Shown here: positions 48,924 to 63,100 of the stretch, piece by piece
Numbering within the stretch: position 1 is the first letter of the stretch
How the letters are laid out: each line of letters opens with the position of its first letter
NCBI GenBank assembly: GCA_003255065.1
Contig: QAOA01004577.1
Span: forward strand, 1 to 64,000
Direction: 5' to 3'
DNA from: Cercis canadensis
Taxonomy: Eukaryota > Streptophyta > Magnoliopsida > Fabales > Fabaceae
DNA length: 64,000 nucleotides
Program-made: the position numbers and the translations under genes
The notes under the pieces: model-generated
Database searches by the model: none
Seen by the model: the letters and a program-made list of their open reading frames with translations, nothing else
What the model was told of the DNA's origin: nothing

Positions 48924-51030
48924 TATGCATCCAACTTGTGAGTTGTGACATGCTTGAATAGCCTGTTTAATAGCTATTTGGTTTCCCCCAATGAAGGATC
49001 CTTTCCCTTGCAAGATGAACTGTCAAGACCCTGATCAGTCTAGTGTTGGTAATTACAGATCTAAACTTGGTGGTTTTTCTTTTAGGCACATGAAGCTAGT
49101 CTTTATGCTGTTTTATTGGGATTCAAGAATGACGTATCACCATTAAGCAGATGTTCTTTCCTTCCGTATTGAAGGAAACCAGCTGAGTCAAGCGTTATAT
49201 TTTCATAGGTTTCAGTGTACTGAAGGGTGAGATCTAGTTTTGCAACTCTGGTATAAGTTTGAAAATAAGTAAATATTCTTTGACTCTTTAAGGCTGGAAG
49301 TTGCAGTTAGACAATTGGGGCTAGGCTTCTACTTCAAGAACATTTGTAGTGATTTTCAAATCCTAATCCTGTTGTTTATCAGTTTGCAAATGCAGACTAA
49401 GTCAAGACCAAAGAAGGAATGAAGTTTCTGCAGATGTACTAATCCATTTAGATTACTAACTGCTAAGTGATTGGGATCACTTTCTTTTCGGGGAAAGGGA
49501 GAAGACCTCACTCATAAATGGTGGTCTCAATTCTCAACTTTGCTTCTTTCAATTCCAGTAGGTGTCAGATAGGTTCGTTTGTAGGGTTCAGAATATAATG
49601 GGTGAGACTTCACGTTTTGGAATTTGATGTTTTAATGAAGTGTCTTTATGTTAACATATCAAGGGAACTAACAAATTTAATTTAAGATGTGGTTTTAGAT
49701 GTGTAGAAATAGAAAGAAGTAGCAGTGATGGTAGTAGTAGGTGTTAAGTTTCCAGGAAACTAGGATGTATTGGCTTTGACGATTTCTTATGTTATTTTGA
49801 TATTCCTTTCTCATTGATGTTTTAATCAGGGGAAGAAAAATATGGAAAATGATGCAGCAATTTATATTTCTTCATACTGCTAGATGATGCATTGCTCTTC
49901 AATTGAGGAACTAAAATTGATCATGGAATATAATGGTTACTTTTTTGGCATTACAGATAAGAGCATGAAACTGTATTGAGGTATGTTGGAGTGGGCAAAC
50001 ATGGGACCTTGAACAGTAGAACAGACAATGAAACTTTGATTGAAGCAGCTGAAGAAACTTGAACTCACAAGCAACATGCCTAAAAAAATTGAGAGATTGG
50101 GGTATTTTGCACCTTGTATTTAAATTTAACTCTTGAAATAGCTGTAAATGTCTCTTTACTCTCTGTACTGCTTTGTGGAAATAGCATGTCAAATCCAAGT
50201 GAATCATTATGATTTTGTTTTCAAAATGATTATTGGTGATTATATTGTCTTCTTATTAAAGATAAAGGGTAAGACAACGTACGAATATGCGTGGACCAGA
50301 TGGAAATAGCCATCCTGATCTTACAGTGGCAGAATTACTAGACATTTAACAGTGGAAATTGCGTGTGCTTATAATTTGTGGTTGTGCTTACCTTGTTTTA
50401 GTCATAAAACAATGGCTACCAAGTGAATCCAATCTCATTGAAACTATGTATTTCAAATTATATGTTCTGTTTCCAGAGATTTGCGACGAGCTCTCTTTAC
50501 TGAAATCCTAGTCATGCAGAAGGACTCGTCTGGAATAATGTAGGCTACTGTTTTTTTGATAGAAAAATAAGATCTTTAAGAAGGAAATTTTCTATGACAC
50601 AATCTTCTATAAAAGAACCCATTTGAAGGAATTTTCTTTGGAGGTGATGAATCTCAAATAGACTTATTTTTTGGTATATAAAAATAATTACTATTTGGTA
50701 AGAATATTGCTATATCAATTTAATTTATCTAAATGATGATTAAATGTTTTGGGATAATAATTGTAAAAAAATGAAATGCAAGTTGACACATTAAACAGTA
50801 AACACCAAAACATTTTAGATTAAGATTCCTTCAAAATTAGAACTGAAAATATAAAGGAATAAATGCTCTTTACACCTTAAATTTTAATCTTTCTGCAATA
50901 CTGTCAAGTTTTTATTTTGACAACTAACTTTTAAATTTTGAGAAAATATGCTATCCAGGGAGATTTGTCAAATTTTTGTTACAGTTAAAGCAGTAATTTG
51001 TAAAATGGTAAAAGTTGCAGGAGAGAAAAT
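48924..51030. other. Intergenic, no gene seen
   Basis: About 2.1 kb between the gag-only element and a MITE. Short frames show no motifs. It may contain leftover 3' sequence of older genes, but nothing is recognisable. Confidence 0.45.
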
Positions 51031-51229
51031 GGGCCTGTTTGAAATTTGTTTTTAAAAACAGTTTTTGGTTTTTGAAAACAATAAAACAAAAAAACTTGTT
51101 TGGTAAAACTGTTTTTAAAAATCTTCTCTCACAAAATTGTTTTAAAAACAAGAAAACAAGAACAAGAAATAGCTGTTTTCAAAAACTGTTTTTAAAAACA
51201 AAAAAACCAAAACACTTTCAAACACACCC
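51031..51229. mobile_element. MITE with GGG(C/T)(C/G)TGTTTGAAA inverted ends
   Basis: A 199-bp element with ends GGGCCTGTTTGAAA and TTTCAAACACACCC and an interior of repeated GTTTTTAAAAAC palindromes, forming one long imperfect hairpin. A 3-bp AAT lies on both flanks. It resembles Tourist-like (PIF/Harbinger) elements, though their usual TWA target is not exact here. Confidence 0.75.
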
Positions 51230-51890
51230 AATGTTTTTTTTTTTTTCAGAAAAAGAAAATTGATATGGGCCTTTTGGCGCCCCCCAATAAACTCTTGTTC
51301 CTGCGGCTGCGGGATTTAGGTTCAATCACGCACTGGTTGTTTGAGCAAGAGAACCCGAGAGGCGCCAAGTAGTTTTTTCTCTGTTTCGTAGTTTTTAAGG
51401 AAACCAAGTAACTACTCTGTATTATGCTTTGCAATGGCAACATCACCTTGTGGTTTGCTTCCTTCCGATCCCATTTTTGTAGAGGTTCCACACCCTCATA
51501 AGCTCGGAGTCTTCCAAGCTCCCAAATTCGGTTACCGAGCTTCAACGCCTAAAGGCTATGCTTTCAGAGGAATATTAGCTTCTTCAACACAGAAGAACCC
51601 ACCAAATGTTACTTCTCCATTGACCAAAACAATCCCCCACTATGATTTGAGTTCTAAAAATGACATGGAGATTGGTCAATGTCTTCCAAACAGTGACTGT
51701 ATTGGCCCTGACCTTGACAGTTGGCAGATCCAAGCTCAAACTTTGAAAGCGATCGCTTTTAAAACAAATGATTTGGTTAGAAGCAAACTTGGCCCTCATA
51801 GCTCAAAGAGCAAGGATTCCTTACCTAATGCACGTAATGTATCTGAAAATTTTCCCAAACGAACTGTTCCCACCTATGCTGCACTGATAG

Positions 51891-52234
51891 TGAAAGAAAT
51901 CAAAGATAGATAGCAAGTATTATTCAGCCTTAGCAACAGAAAAACAGTGAAAACAATCACTCCAGAACCTATAGCTCCTACAGAGGCTCCTCTATCTAGG
52001 AGAACTCTGCTCTCAAGAAGAAACTCACAAAACCAGCATGCCTTCCCCTACTAGCCCCTTCTCCCTAATATCACACCCTCCTCCTAACAATCTCATGTAA
52101 ACAATTACATATCTGCTCCCTTGTTTTTCTTCTTTCTCGAATATACCCTCCATACCTTAGGCCTACTCTCTGGATCCATTAACTGATCTATTTTCTCTCT
52201 AACCAACTCATCACTAGAGCCCGCAATCCCATCA
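51891..52234 (-). repeat. 3' LTR of the Reina-like element
   Basis: Direct match to 56987-57329; TG at its left edge, CA at its right, and next to the GATAG duplication on the left. Confidence 0.88.
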
Positions 52235-55200
52235 ATAACCCCCTACAGGGATAGCAGCCTTGTCCTCAAGGCTGAAGTATGGGAATTGACGCTTCATAAA
52301 ATTTTCTTCCTCCCATGTAGAGTCTTCAGCTGCCAAGCCCTTCCACTGAATTAGGTATTCTTTGGACAGTTGACTCGCTGCCTTACTTTCTCGCACATCC
52401 CAAACCTTTACAGGTTTTGTCAAAGCCTCTATTGCCATGTCTGCCGATAGTTTTGGAGTAGCAGTATAATGACCAACAACCCTTTTTAACAAAGACATAT
52501 GGAACATAGGATGAACTCTAGAAGTAGGGATGCAATTGAAGTTTATAGGTCACTTCCCCATACTTTTCCATGATTTGAAAAGGACCATAGTATCTAGGAG
52601 AGAGTTTAGAATAAATTTTCTGTGATAGAGAAGACTGCCTTTGGGGTTGCAGCTTAAGGAATACCCAATATGCTATAGCAAACTCTATTTTCTTCCTCTT
52701 TTTGTCTACATAGAACTTCATATGATCTTGAGTCTTGTTGAGATTAATTTTTAGTTGCCTTAGTGTTTCGTTTCTATCTTTGAGCTCCCTAGCCACAACC
52801 TCTACCTTAGTTTCTCCCTCTAAATACATCACCATAGATGGAGGTTTATGACTATACACAACTTCAAAGGGGGTGGAACCAGTAGATACATCAAAGGTGG
52901 TATTATACCATAACTCAGCCCATAGTAACCAAAGAGACCAAGTCCTAGGTTGCTTAAAAGCAAAACAACGTAAGTAGGACTCCAAACACCTATTTACCAC
53001 TTCAGTTTGACCATCCGACTCTGGATGATAAGCTGTCCCCATCTTAAGCACTGTACCCTACTGTTTAAAGAGCTCATTCCAGAAAATACTAATAAAAATT
53101 GGATCCCAGTCATTAAGGATAGACAATGACATTCCATGCAGCCGCACTACTTCTTGCACAAAGACAACAACAATGCTTTTGGTCGAATAAAGGTGTTTAA
53201 GTATAATAAAATAAGCATAATTAGAGAGTTTATCTACTATCACCAAAATGGCATCATACCCTTTAGATTTTGGAAGTCCAATAATGAAATTCATTGAAAT
53301 TTCTTCACACACTGATTTGGTATTGATAGTGGCTGCAATAACCCATTTGGAAGTGTTGCAGCATATTTCATCTTTTGGCAAACTTCACAAGATTGAACAA
53401 ACTTCATCACTGCTTTTTGCATACCCCTCAAGTACAAATTACCAGCCAACTTGCGATAGGTTCTATGATAGCTTGAATGACCCTCAGCAGCTGTGGTATG
53501 AAATTCTTGGAGCAAGGTAGGAATGAGAACTAATGTGGCAGAGATCACCAACCTATTTTTATATAACAGAACCCCATTATGAAAACTAAAACTTGGTATG
53601 TTGTCCACATCTTTTTTAAGATCAAAAATAATTTGTTGCAACTCCGAATCTTCATCAACTTTAGATCTCAATTTGCTGCCCTGTCTCCAAACTGGAAAAG
53701 AAACCATTGCAGCCAATTCTCCCACAGTTGGTATCCTAGAAAAGGCATCATAAACCTTATTTTCAGGCCCTGGTTTGTAGACAACCTCAAACTAGAAACC
53801 AAGCAATTTGGCCAACCAATTTTGTTGATCAGTTGAAACCATCCACTGCTGCAGTAAATCCTTTAAGCTTTTTTCGTCAGAGTACATTACAAATTCTCTT
53901 CCCATCAAATAATGTCTCAAATGTAGAATTGACAACACCACTGCCATAAGCTCATTTTCATATATAGATTTGGAAAGACGAGTGCTTGAAAAGGCCTTGC
54001 TGAAATAGGTTATTGGTTTCCCCTGTTGCATTAGAACTGCACCTACTCCCATGCCCGATGCATCACATTCCAACACAAAAGGCTGTGAAAAATTCAGTAA
54101 GGACAGAACTGGAGTAGTAGTGATTGCCTCCTTTAAAGCCTCAAGGGCTTGATGAGCTTCTGGTCCCCACTTAAAAGCCTCTTTCTTGGTGAGCTCAGTT
54201 AAGGATTTAGCTAATTTTTCATACCCTTGTATGAACTTTTTATAATATCCCGTCAAACCCAAGAATCTCTTAACACCCTTCACGTTTCTAGGCACCGGCC
54301 AGCCCACCACCCTCTTCACCTTTGTTGGATCTACAAAAACACCCATGCTAGATAGAATGTGCCCTAAATACTCAACTTGAATTTAACCAAAATTACATTT
54401 CTTTTTGTTCACCACAAATTGGTTCTCTTTAAGTACTTGGAAGAACAGTAGTTAAATCCATTAGGTGAGTCCTCCAATCCCCACTATATACCAATATGTC
54501 ATCAAAGAACACTAACACAAATTTTCGTAAATATGGTTTGAAGATTTGGTTCATTATTGCTTGAAAGACTGTCGGAGCGTTCATTAACCCAAAAGGCATT
54601 ACAAGGAACTCGTAGTGACTTTCATGGGTTCGAAAAGCAGTCTTTGCCACATCTTCCTCCCTCATTCAAATTTGGTGGTATCCCGATTTTAAGTCTAGCT
54701 TTGAAAAAAAGCTAGCCCCATGTAATTCATCAACTAACTCCTCTACAATTGGAATGGGAAACTTATCCCGTACCGTTGCCTTATTGAGAGCCCTATAATT
54801 AACACACATTCACGAAGATGCATACTTTTTCTTTACAATAATGATTGGACTAGAAAAAAAACTAGAGCTATTGGTGATTATACCTTCCCGTAGAATCTCA
54901 TGAACCTGTTGCTCTATCTCATTCTTTTGATGGTGAGGGTATCGGTAAGGTTTAACATTGACTGGTTCTGTTCCCTCTTTCAAAACAATGGAATGAGTTA
55001 TTCCCCGAGATGGGGGCAGGCCTAACATTGCTTGAAAAACTTCAAGAAAGTCATCTAGCACCCAGGTCAATTCCCGTTCTTGTTGAGGACTCAGCAGCGC
55101 CACTCTCCCCAATTTAGAATCTTCTTCGGTATTCCATAACATCCCTTCCAGCCTTCTATTGGAATCCCCCATTACCCCAAGAAAAGAACTAGCATTGATT

Positions 55201-56986
55201 TTAGAATTATTGCCTAAGTTATACTTAGAGCCTGAAACCACAACTCCTTGCAATTCTACATTTTCCTTCCCCAATTTGAATGACATAGTCAAGTGACCCC
55301 AATCCATTTCAACATTACCCAATGTTTCTAGCCAAGCCACCCTTAAAATCATGTCTACTCCACCTAAGTCAAGCACATAAGCATCCACCACAACATCATT
55401 TCATCCAAACTGCAGAGGTAGATGAGAGCATTTGCCTCTAGTGTAGACCTTATGCCCATCTTCGAGTCGAACTCCAAATCTCTTCAAAGAATCAACAGGA
55501 ATATTTAGTGAAGTGACCACTTTGGGCGCCACAAAATTATGACTAGCCCTACTGTTAACCAATACCATTATAAGAATTCCCTTCAGAACCCCTTCAAGTC
55601 TCATCATTTTAGAAATAGTGAATTCAGGTTCTGCCACTACCATGAGCCCTATGAGTTTACACTCTAACCCTTCTCCTTCTGTACCTTGCTCAACTTCTAA
55701 AGCAATTACCTTTCCTTCTCCATCCGCACTCTCTTCGTCTCCCATAATCACCAACCTCAAGCTCTTTTCAACACATTAATGCAGAGGATGAAACTTTTCC
55801 CCACAACGAAAACAGAGCTTTCACTTTTCGGTCCATGAGCTCTTGGTAAGAGAGGTGCCGCACACCTTTCGATTTGTCCATTGAAGCCTGTCGATCACCT
55901 TCCCATTTACGAGAAGCATAAGAAAAATTCGAAGTTGCAGTGCCCTTCGCAAACGCGTTGGACCCTAGAGATGAAGTCGCACCTCCTTGCGACGTCGTAT
56001 GGGACGTTCAGCTTTGACTGGGTTTGCTGGAGCTTCACGGGTTATGCCCTTCACCCCCTTTCCGGGTTGGATGTGACCCATATAGCTTACCCTATGAAAG
56101 ATGCGATATCACCACCGACAACCACTCCATTAATTTCCCGTTCCACATCGTGAGCATGTTGCATCGCTTGCCAGCAATTCGAAGGGTAAAAGGAACAGAC
56201 TCTCTGTTGAATGTCCGGTCTCAATCCTCCCATGAAATACTTGAAGTACTGTAGCTCGGTTAATCATGGAACCTGAACTGAAACCATTTCAAACAACCTA
56301 ATGAATTCGTCCACTATACCTGACTGATGAATGACTGATAATCCTTCAAATGGGTTGTCATACACGGTTCCACCATAATGAAGCAACAATGATTGCTTAA
56401 ATCTATCATATGTCAATTGTTCGTGGGACTCACGTAACAGAGTAAACCAGTGAATTGTGCTCCCTTCTATGCACAAGCGGGACAACTTCACCTTCAAGTC
56501 CTCAGGAGTGTTATGTACTTCAAAGTACGTTTCTGCTATCTGAATCCATCCCATAAGATCATATCTCTGGAATACTGGTACTTCACTGATAAACGATACT
56601 CATCCAACCCGTCATGCATCAAGTTGCAGACTAGCTATCGAGGACTTCGCCCAGATGGTATGCCAGCAGATGACGAAGAACCATCTAGAGGAATTTTACT
56701 CGATTTCTCTTCCTCAACTCTTTTCCCGATAACTCGATTGATTTCCTTCATGAAGGATTGTTGCAAATACTCCTGAGACTCTTGCATCTTCTCAATAAGT
56801 AATTTTTGCATTTCTAGCTGTGATCGCTGCATCTCCAGAATGACTAAACGAAACTCACTTAGAGTGGACTCCACACCTTCCAACCGAGGACCCATGGCTT
56901 CCACATTGCCCATGCGAGCTTCCATTGCGTCCCCCCTGTCTACAGGCTTAGGCGGCATAGTGTAGTATCCGACAAGTCAAACCAAT

Positions 56987-57329
56987 TGATAGAAATCAAA
57001 GATAGATAACAAGTATTATTCAGCCTTAGCAACAGAAAAATAATGAAAACAATCACTCCAGAGCCTATAGCTCCTACAGAGGCTCCTCTATCCAGGAGAA
57101 CTCTACTCTCAAGAAGAAACTCACAAAACCAACATGCCTTCCCCTACTACCCCTTTCTCCCTAATATCATGCCCTCCTCCTAACAAAGTCATGCAAACAA
57201 TTACATATATGCCCCCTTGCCTTTCTTCTTTCTTGAATATACCCTCCATACCTTAGACCTACCCTCTAGACCCACTAACTGATCCATTTCCTCTCTAACC
57301 AACTTATCACTAGAGCCCGCAATCCCACA
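56987..57329 (-). repeat. 5' LTR of the Reina-like element
   Basis: Direct match to 51891-52234, followed on the right by the second GATAG. A clear primer-binding site was not identified next to it. Confidence 0.88.
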
Positions 57330-58960
57330 GATAGGGTCATATTACCGGTTGGAGAAGTGGGAGGAACTTTTTACAATGTTTGGTTCGATGATTGACGAAG
57401 GTATATTTCCTGATAAATATCTTGTTCCCACTATTCTAAAAGCATGTTCTTCCATGCAAATGTTGAAATGAGGTGAGATGATTCATGGGTATGTGTTAAG
57501 AAGGAAAGAGTTAGAGTCTAATGTTTTTATTGGCAATGCACTAATTGACTTCTATTCAAATTGTGGGAATTTGAGATATTCTCTAAATGTTTTTAACACA
57601 ATGAAGGTTAGAGATGTGGTTTCATGGACTGCTCTGGTTTCAGCTCATATGGATGAAGGTCTTTTGGATAAAGCAATGGAAATTTTTACGTCCATGCAGT
57701 TAAACAGTGTCGAGCCTAATTTAATCTCCTGGAATGCACTTATATCCGGCTTTGCACGGAATGGAGAGACTGCTTTAGCCCTTCAATCTTTGAAGATATG
57801 CAAGAAAAAGGACTACAACCCCAGGTTAACTCTTGGAATGGCATTATCTCTGGCTATGTTCAAAATGGATTCTTTGAAGATGCTTTACACGAATTGCATG
57901 ATATAATATGTTTTCCTAAGGAGCCAAATTCTGTTACAGTTGCAAGTATCCTACCAGCTTGTGCAGGCTTGAAAGATCTACATTTAGGCAGAGCAGTTCA
58001 TGGATATGTCGCTAAACATGAACTTGGCAGGAACTATCATGTGGAAGGATCATTGATTGGGATGTATTCTAAATGTCAAAAGATTGATTACGCTGAGAAA
58101 GTATACAGGGAGGCGGTGAACAAAAACAGTGCAGTGTGGAATGAGATGATTGCAGCTTATGTTGATGAAGGAAATATGGAGAAAGCATTGGAGCTTCGTA
58201 GATTAATGCAAAATGAGGGTTTGAAACCTGATCTCATAACCTATGACGTATTGCTTGCAGGGCATGCTAGATACAGACAGAAAAATGAGGTTTTTAAATT
58301 GCTGTCCGAGATGAGTCAGATAGCATTGGAGCCAACTATTATCTCTTGGAATGTGTTAATTTCTGGTTTTCAACAATCTGGTCTTAGTTATGAAGCTCTA
58401 AAGGTGTTCCAGAACCTGCAATCTGATGTTTGCTCCCCAATATTCAGAGGATCAGCGAAAACAAACGCTACTAGTATCTCTAGTGCTCTTGCAGCTTGTG
58501 CTGATTTACATTTATGGCGTCGAGGGAAGGAAATTCATGCGTACACATTGAGAAATGGTTGAGTCCAACATATATGTCTCAAGTGCATTAATTGACATGT
58601 ATATGAAGAGCGAAGATGTTGAATCAGCTAATGAAACATTTAGGAGAACCGTGGATAAAAACACTATTTCTTGGAATAATTTGATGGCAGGCTGTGTAAA
58701 AAATGGACAGCTGGAAATGGCGCTGAAATTGTCGTCTGAGATGCTAATAGAAGGCCACAAACCAAGCGCAATTACATTTCTGATACTTCTGCCTGCCTGC
58801 GGTGAATTAGCAGCTCCGAGATTAGGGAGACAGCTACATGCGTATATTGCGAAGAGCAGATTCCGAGAACTCAACAATAATCTTACAAGTGCACTGGAAG
58901 AAATGTATGCTAAGAGTGGTTGTATTGTGGAGGCTAAGCGAGTCTTTAACTCAAGATGAT

Positions 58961-60169
58961 GTCATTCTTCGGAATGTTGTGATCTTGGCTTTTATTCCTT
59001 TCATACAATTGCAAAAAATGTCTAAAAGAAACCTTTGGTGGCCTCTATATTGAGCTCAGCATGATTTAGTAGAAGGTGGTCTTTATTTAATTGAGATGAC
59101 TGCTGGTTTGGGATGCCACATATTCATGGTTGGCTTTTCGGAAATTGCTGATTTACTAGCTGAGACTCTGACTTTTTATCAGACAGATGCCTCAGTGCCC
59201 AACGCATATAATGGTTACCCTTTCACAAATTTTCATGTTCATTAAAATATGTGAAGTTGCAGAATTCCTCTCTGAGACGAGATCAAAGAATTATAATACA
59301 AAAATACTTAATTTTTAAACTGAATGCCATAAGTTACAAGAGGGGCTTTCAACTCACTGATTAACTATGATGGACTGCTGTTCAAGATGGTTGGTAACGA
59401 CATATACTCATTTGGGTGGAAGAGAGAATCCCTGTTTAGCAGAATTATAAAAATTTGGAGATTCGGAACAAAGTGACCAGCAACAAGGACTAAGAGAGTG
59501 TTGGGAATTCCCTTTGGTTCTCTTATTTAGAACAAGTACCAATATGATCCATCATCTCACATAGTCAAGAGTTGGCATTAATACGTTGCTGTACAATCTC
59601 CAGCATATTATCAAGGACACCAAGACATGTTATTGATGCAATATTAAGTTAAACTCACATCCAGGGTTGATACCGGGGAGCACTCACTGAAGGATATGCA
59701 GCCCACCAGAACACGAAGGACTCATATTTGCTGAGTTCCAGCAATAGGTTACTCAGTTCAGAGTCATGTTTGAACTGTTGTCACAATTAAATGAATTCTC
59801 ATGTTTATTTTTTTGGGTGGCTTGATAGATAGACATCACATGGATAACAAAACATGAAATTATGATTAATATGACAGCCGCCAAATTATGCATTATTTTC
59901 ATGTCCATGCTCTTCTTTAAACCCAACATAGAGAGATTTGAATAACTCATGGAATTTGCATTATCACATGAATGTTTTCAGTGAACGTGTATCGAGTAAT
60001 TGCTCCTCTTCGAGAATGAAGCGAAATAAAATTGTGGAGAACCCGGAATAGGAGAAAGACTAATCCACCCAGGTAAAATACAAAAATATTGATCAGTAAA
60101 AGTGACATTATATCTGGTAGGCAGATGGAGTTAAATTTACTACATAACAAAGCGAACATGTCTGAGGCA
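58961..60169. other. Intergenic between the PPR pseudogene and GrpE
   Basis: Remnants of the PPR 3' part may extend to about 59050. The rest includes the GrpE 3' UTR near 60000-60169. No further gene is seen. Confidence 0.5.
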
Positions 60170-63100
60170 CTATCTTTCATCCATTCCCGCAGCTGTTGCA
60201 GGCTGCTCTTTGGATTTGCCAGGAGGCATTGTAGATTTCTTATTTCCAGGCCCTAAAGAGACCTTGACCAGCGCTGGTCTTAGAAGCTGATCTCTAAGCA
60301 AAAAACCACGCCGAGATTCTTGAATTATAATCCCTTCCTTGAAATCTTGTGACTCCTCCCGTGCAATGGCTTCATGCACCTGCAACAGAATTAGAAAATA
60401 GCCACGATGCCACTTTGTAAGAGCTCAATTCTTTCTCGATAATTAGTTTTTAAATGGGTAGAAAAAATGTTAGCATTAGTTTCATGACATGACCTCATGC
60501 GAAGGCTCCTCCAAAACGAGCAGGAGAAAGCACTAGGATAAAAGTTCAGTAATATGGTACAAGTGCCATCATATTGGCAATAGAGAAAAAATATCCACAT
60601 TGTAGTTTCATCATATTAACTCATGACAAAGGCCCGTAGGAAAGCCAAACGAAGTAGCATGGAGAAGAGAGGAAGCATAAGGATATAATGTGGCATGAAT
60701 GATATGTAATGGCAACTCATGTCTAATACCTTTCCCATACTTCTACCTAGTACACAAATACTGATAAGAATATTGATTTCTTTCATTCAAATGATTTATT
60801 TCTAGAATGTTTTCTGTTTTTCTACTTTTTCATCTCTCATGCATGCTGTAAAATATAATCAAGATGAAAAAAAAACAACCAGTTAACCCATTTGCCTTAA
60901 AATATATGTGGCCAGTCACATCGAATTCATTAAGTGTACACTTTAATATAACCAGTTAACCACTAGCAAGTAGCTGATGATAAATTATAAAATCGCAATA
61001 CCAGAGGTCCAGAGCACTATCTCCCTTCAAAGCAACCCATATAGCAAAACCAACCACTCTTACAGGCCAGCTATAAATGCATCATAATTGCAGCTAAACT
61101 TATAAAGCGAAAGCATTGCTACCCATTTTTGTCACTCAAAGTCAAAACCTAAACATCCTAGATGATAATTCGACCTCGAACTCCCTGAAAACACAACTAA
61201 AAAAAATTATTAATCCCTTTTAAATATATACCGAAGGCCTATAAGTTCATAAATCCTTTCAACATGCATTTGTCTGGTGTAAAACACAGCAAGATTGAAC
61301 GTCAAGCCATGCTCTCTTCGTAACATGGATGAAATTGTTTCAAATACCAAGCAGAAACAAAAGGAAACATAATTCTTATATAAGATCACCAGAGGTGTTG
61401 ATAAACTTCACTTACAGAGGGATCAAAAGGTTTGCCCACTGTTGCTACCACAGAAACATGATGGCTCCTCATTATCTCTACAAATTGCTTGTAAATACCT
61501 TGATAACTTGTATCAATCTTTTTTTCTTTCTCTGTAGCTGGTTTAATTTTTTGTTTGGCTCTGTCAAAATTGTCCACCATCTGCAGAAGTCTTTCAATAA
61601 CTTCTGCTTGGGCATCAGACTGTATATTGAGTCTTTCTTTCTCAATTCTTTTCCTAAAATTTTCAAAATCTGCTTGAAGGCGAATACATTTCTCCTTAGA
61701 AGCAAGTTTCTCTTCTGATAAAGCTGATAATTTTTTCATCAGTTCATTTCTTTTATTTGCTATTGAATAAATCCTCGCCTCAATCTGAGATACAGTCTTT
61801 TCCTCTCGATAAACAATAGCTTCCCTGTACGCTTCAATGAGGGCCATTAAACTAGATAGAGGATACTGATCTCGTTCATCACCTGCCTCTTTTATATCTC
61901 GCTGAATGTCTTCCCTTTCGTCATTTGTCTATGAGAAACCAGACAAAGAGACAGAGAGACAAAAAGATAATTTAGCTTGGGATTTAAGATAGGAACAACT
62001 ACTGAAACAATAATAACATATTGCATCTTAATAGTTAACAAACATAGGTTCTTGAGAATTAGTAATTTTAACACATAAGTAGGCTATATACTTCAAACTN
62101 TTATATCTAGCTGAATGTCTTCCCTTTCGTCATTTGTCTATGAGAAACCAGACAAAGAGACAAAAAGATAATTTAGCTTGGGATTTAAGATAGGAACAAC
62201 TACTGAAACAATAATAACATATTGCATCTTAATAGTTAACAAACATAGGTTCTTGAGAATTAGTAATTTTAACACATAAGTAGGCTATATACTTCAAACT
62301 TATTACAATATAAACATCATACAAATATGTAAAGGTGAAAGGGAAAAAGAAATGAGGATTTAATAGAGTATTATTAATTATGAATGGTTGCAAGGGAAGT
62401 TATATGAATCTCATGAATGCAAACTTGCAAAAAACTCAAAATATAGCCCCAATATCAATGAATCAGAAACACACAGAAAAAGCAATGTTCCAGTTGAAAG
62501 CCAAACCATCAATTCATGTTCACTAATAAGAATTACCCAATCTAAGAGTCCAGTAAAGTCCCAATATAACTCTGCTTCAGGGCACTGCCATTAGTTAGAA
62601 TATCAACTGATATATGACATATATTTACAAGCTTAAGTTAAATATCAGAACGTTGATAATTCTGTCCAGAGTCCAAACCCGCTTAATTGTCATTAACATC
62701 CCCATCTTCAATACTTGCTATCCAACAACAACCACCCAACCCAACCAAAGCATCTAAGTTTAACCATTTACAAAAGAGTGAACCCAAAATTGATTCATAA
62801 AATCAGCCAACATTCTATGATAAGCAAGAGAATTCTGTAAAATAATTAATCTCAATTTGCACAAAGACAGAAGCGGCAAGCAGATAATTATTAGGGTTGG
62901 GTGGATTAGTTTGGGGAGAAAGCATACGGTTGGAATGGAATCCTGCGCAGCGAAATAAGACTTGAAGGTACTCCTTCGATTAACATTGCAACCCTGGGAA
63001 CACTTGTTAGCAAATCCAACGATAGGTCTGCAGGCACAAGTGAGGTGACAAAGACCGGTATAGGAAAGAGCTGGAAAAGGTAGGATTATGGGTTTTAGGG

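Larger units (their letters stand above)
51891..57329 (-). mobile_element. Ty3/gypsy chromovirus (Reina-like) inserted in the PPR gene, fossil
   Basis: A 5.44-kb element with about 343-bp LTRs at both ends and a GATAG target duplication (51886-51890 and 57330-57334). On the minus strand it shows gag (about 56958-56264), a protease-like region (about 55760-55400), reverse transcriptase (about 55390-54430, with the FFDDILVYS motif), RNase H (about 54350-53800), integrase (about 53725-52520) and a chromodomain (YLIQWKGLAAEDSTWEE, near 52350). The order, the chromodomain and the compact size with short LTRs fit the Reina lineage of chromoviruses. It is broken by roughly ten interruptions. The LTRs differ by about 6-8%, suggesting insertion a few million years ago, earlier than the gag-only element. 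Confidence 0.93.
51434..58960 (+). pseudogene. PPR (PLS-type) gene, decayed and split by an LTR element
   Basis: The 5' part (51434-51890) starts with a Ser/Pro-rich, transit-like N-terminus and runs into PTYAALI, the beginning of a PPR unit. The 3' part resumes at 57330 (RLEKWEELFTMFGSMIDEG) and continues with at least ten PPR units such as VFIGNALIDFYSNCGNLRYS and SWNALISGFARNGETALALQ. The frame on both sides agrees across the insertion. Apart from the insertion there is a stop at 57469-57471 and shifts of frame near 57790, 58555 and 58945; no E or DYW domain is found after 58960. PPR proteins bind organellar RNA for editing, splicing or stability. This copy is a pseudogene, and neither half looks functional on its own. 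Confidence 0.9.
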
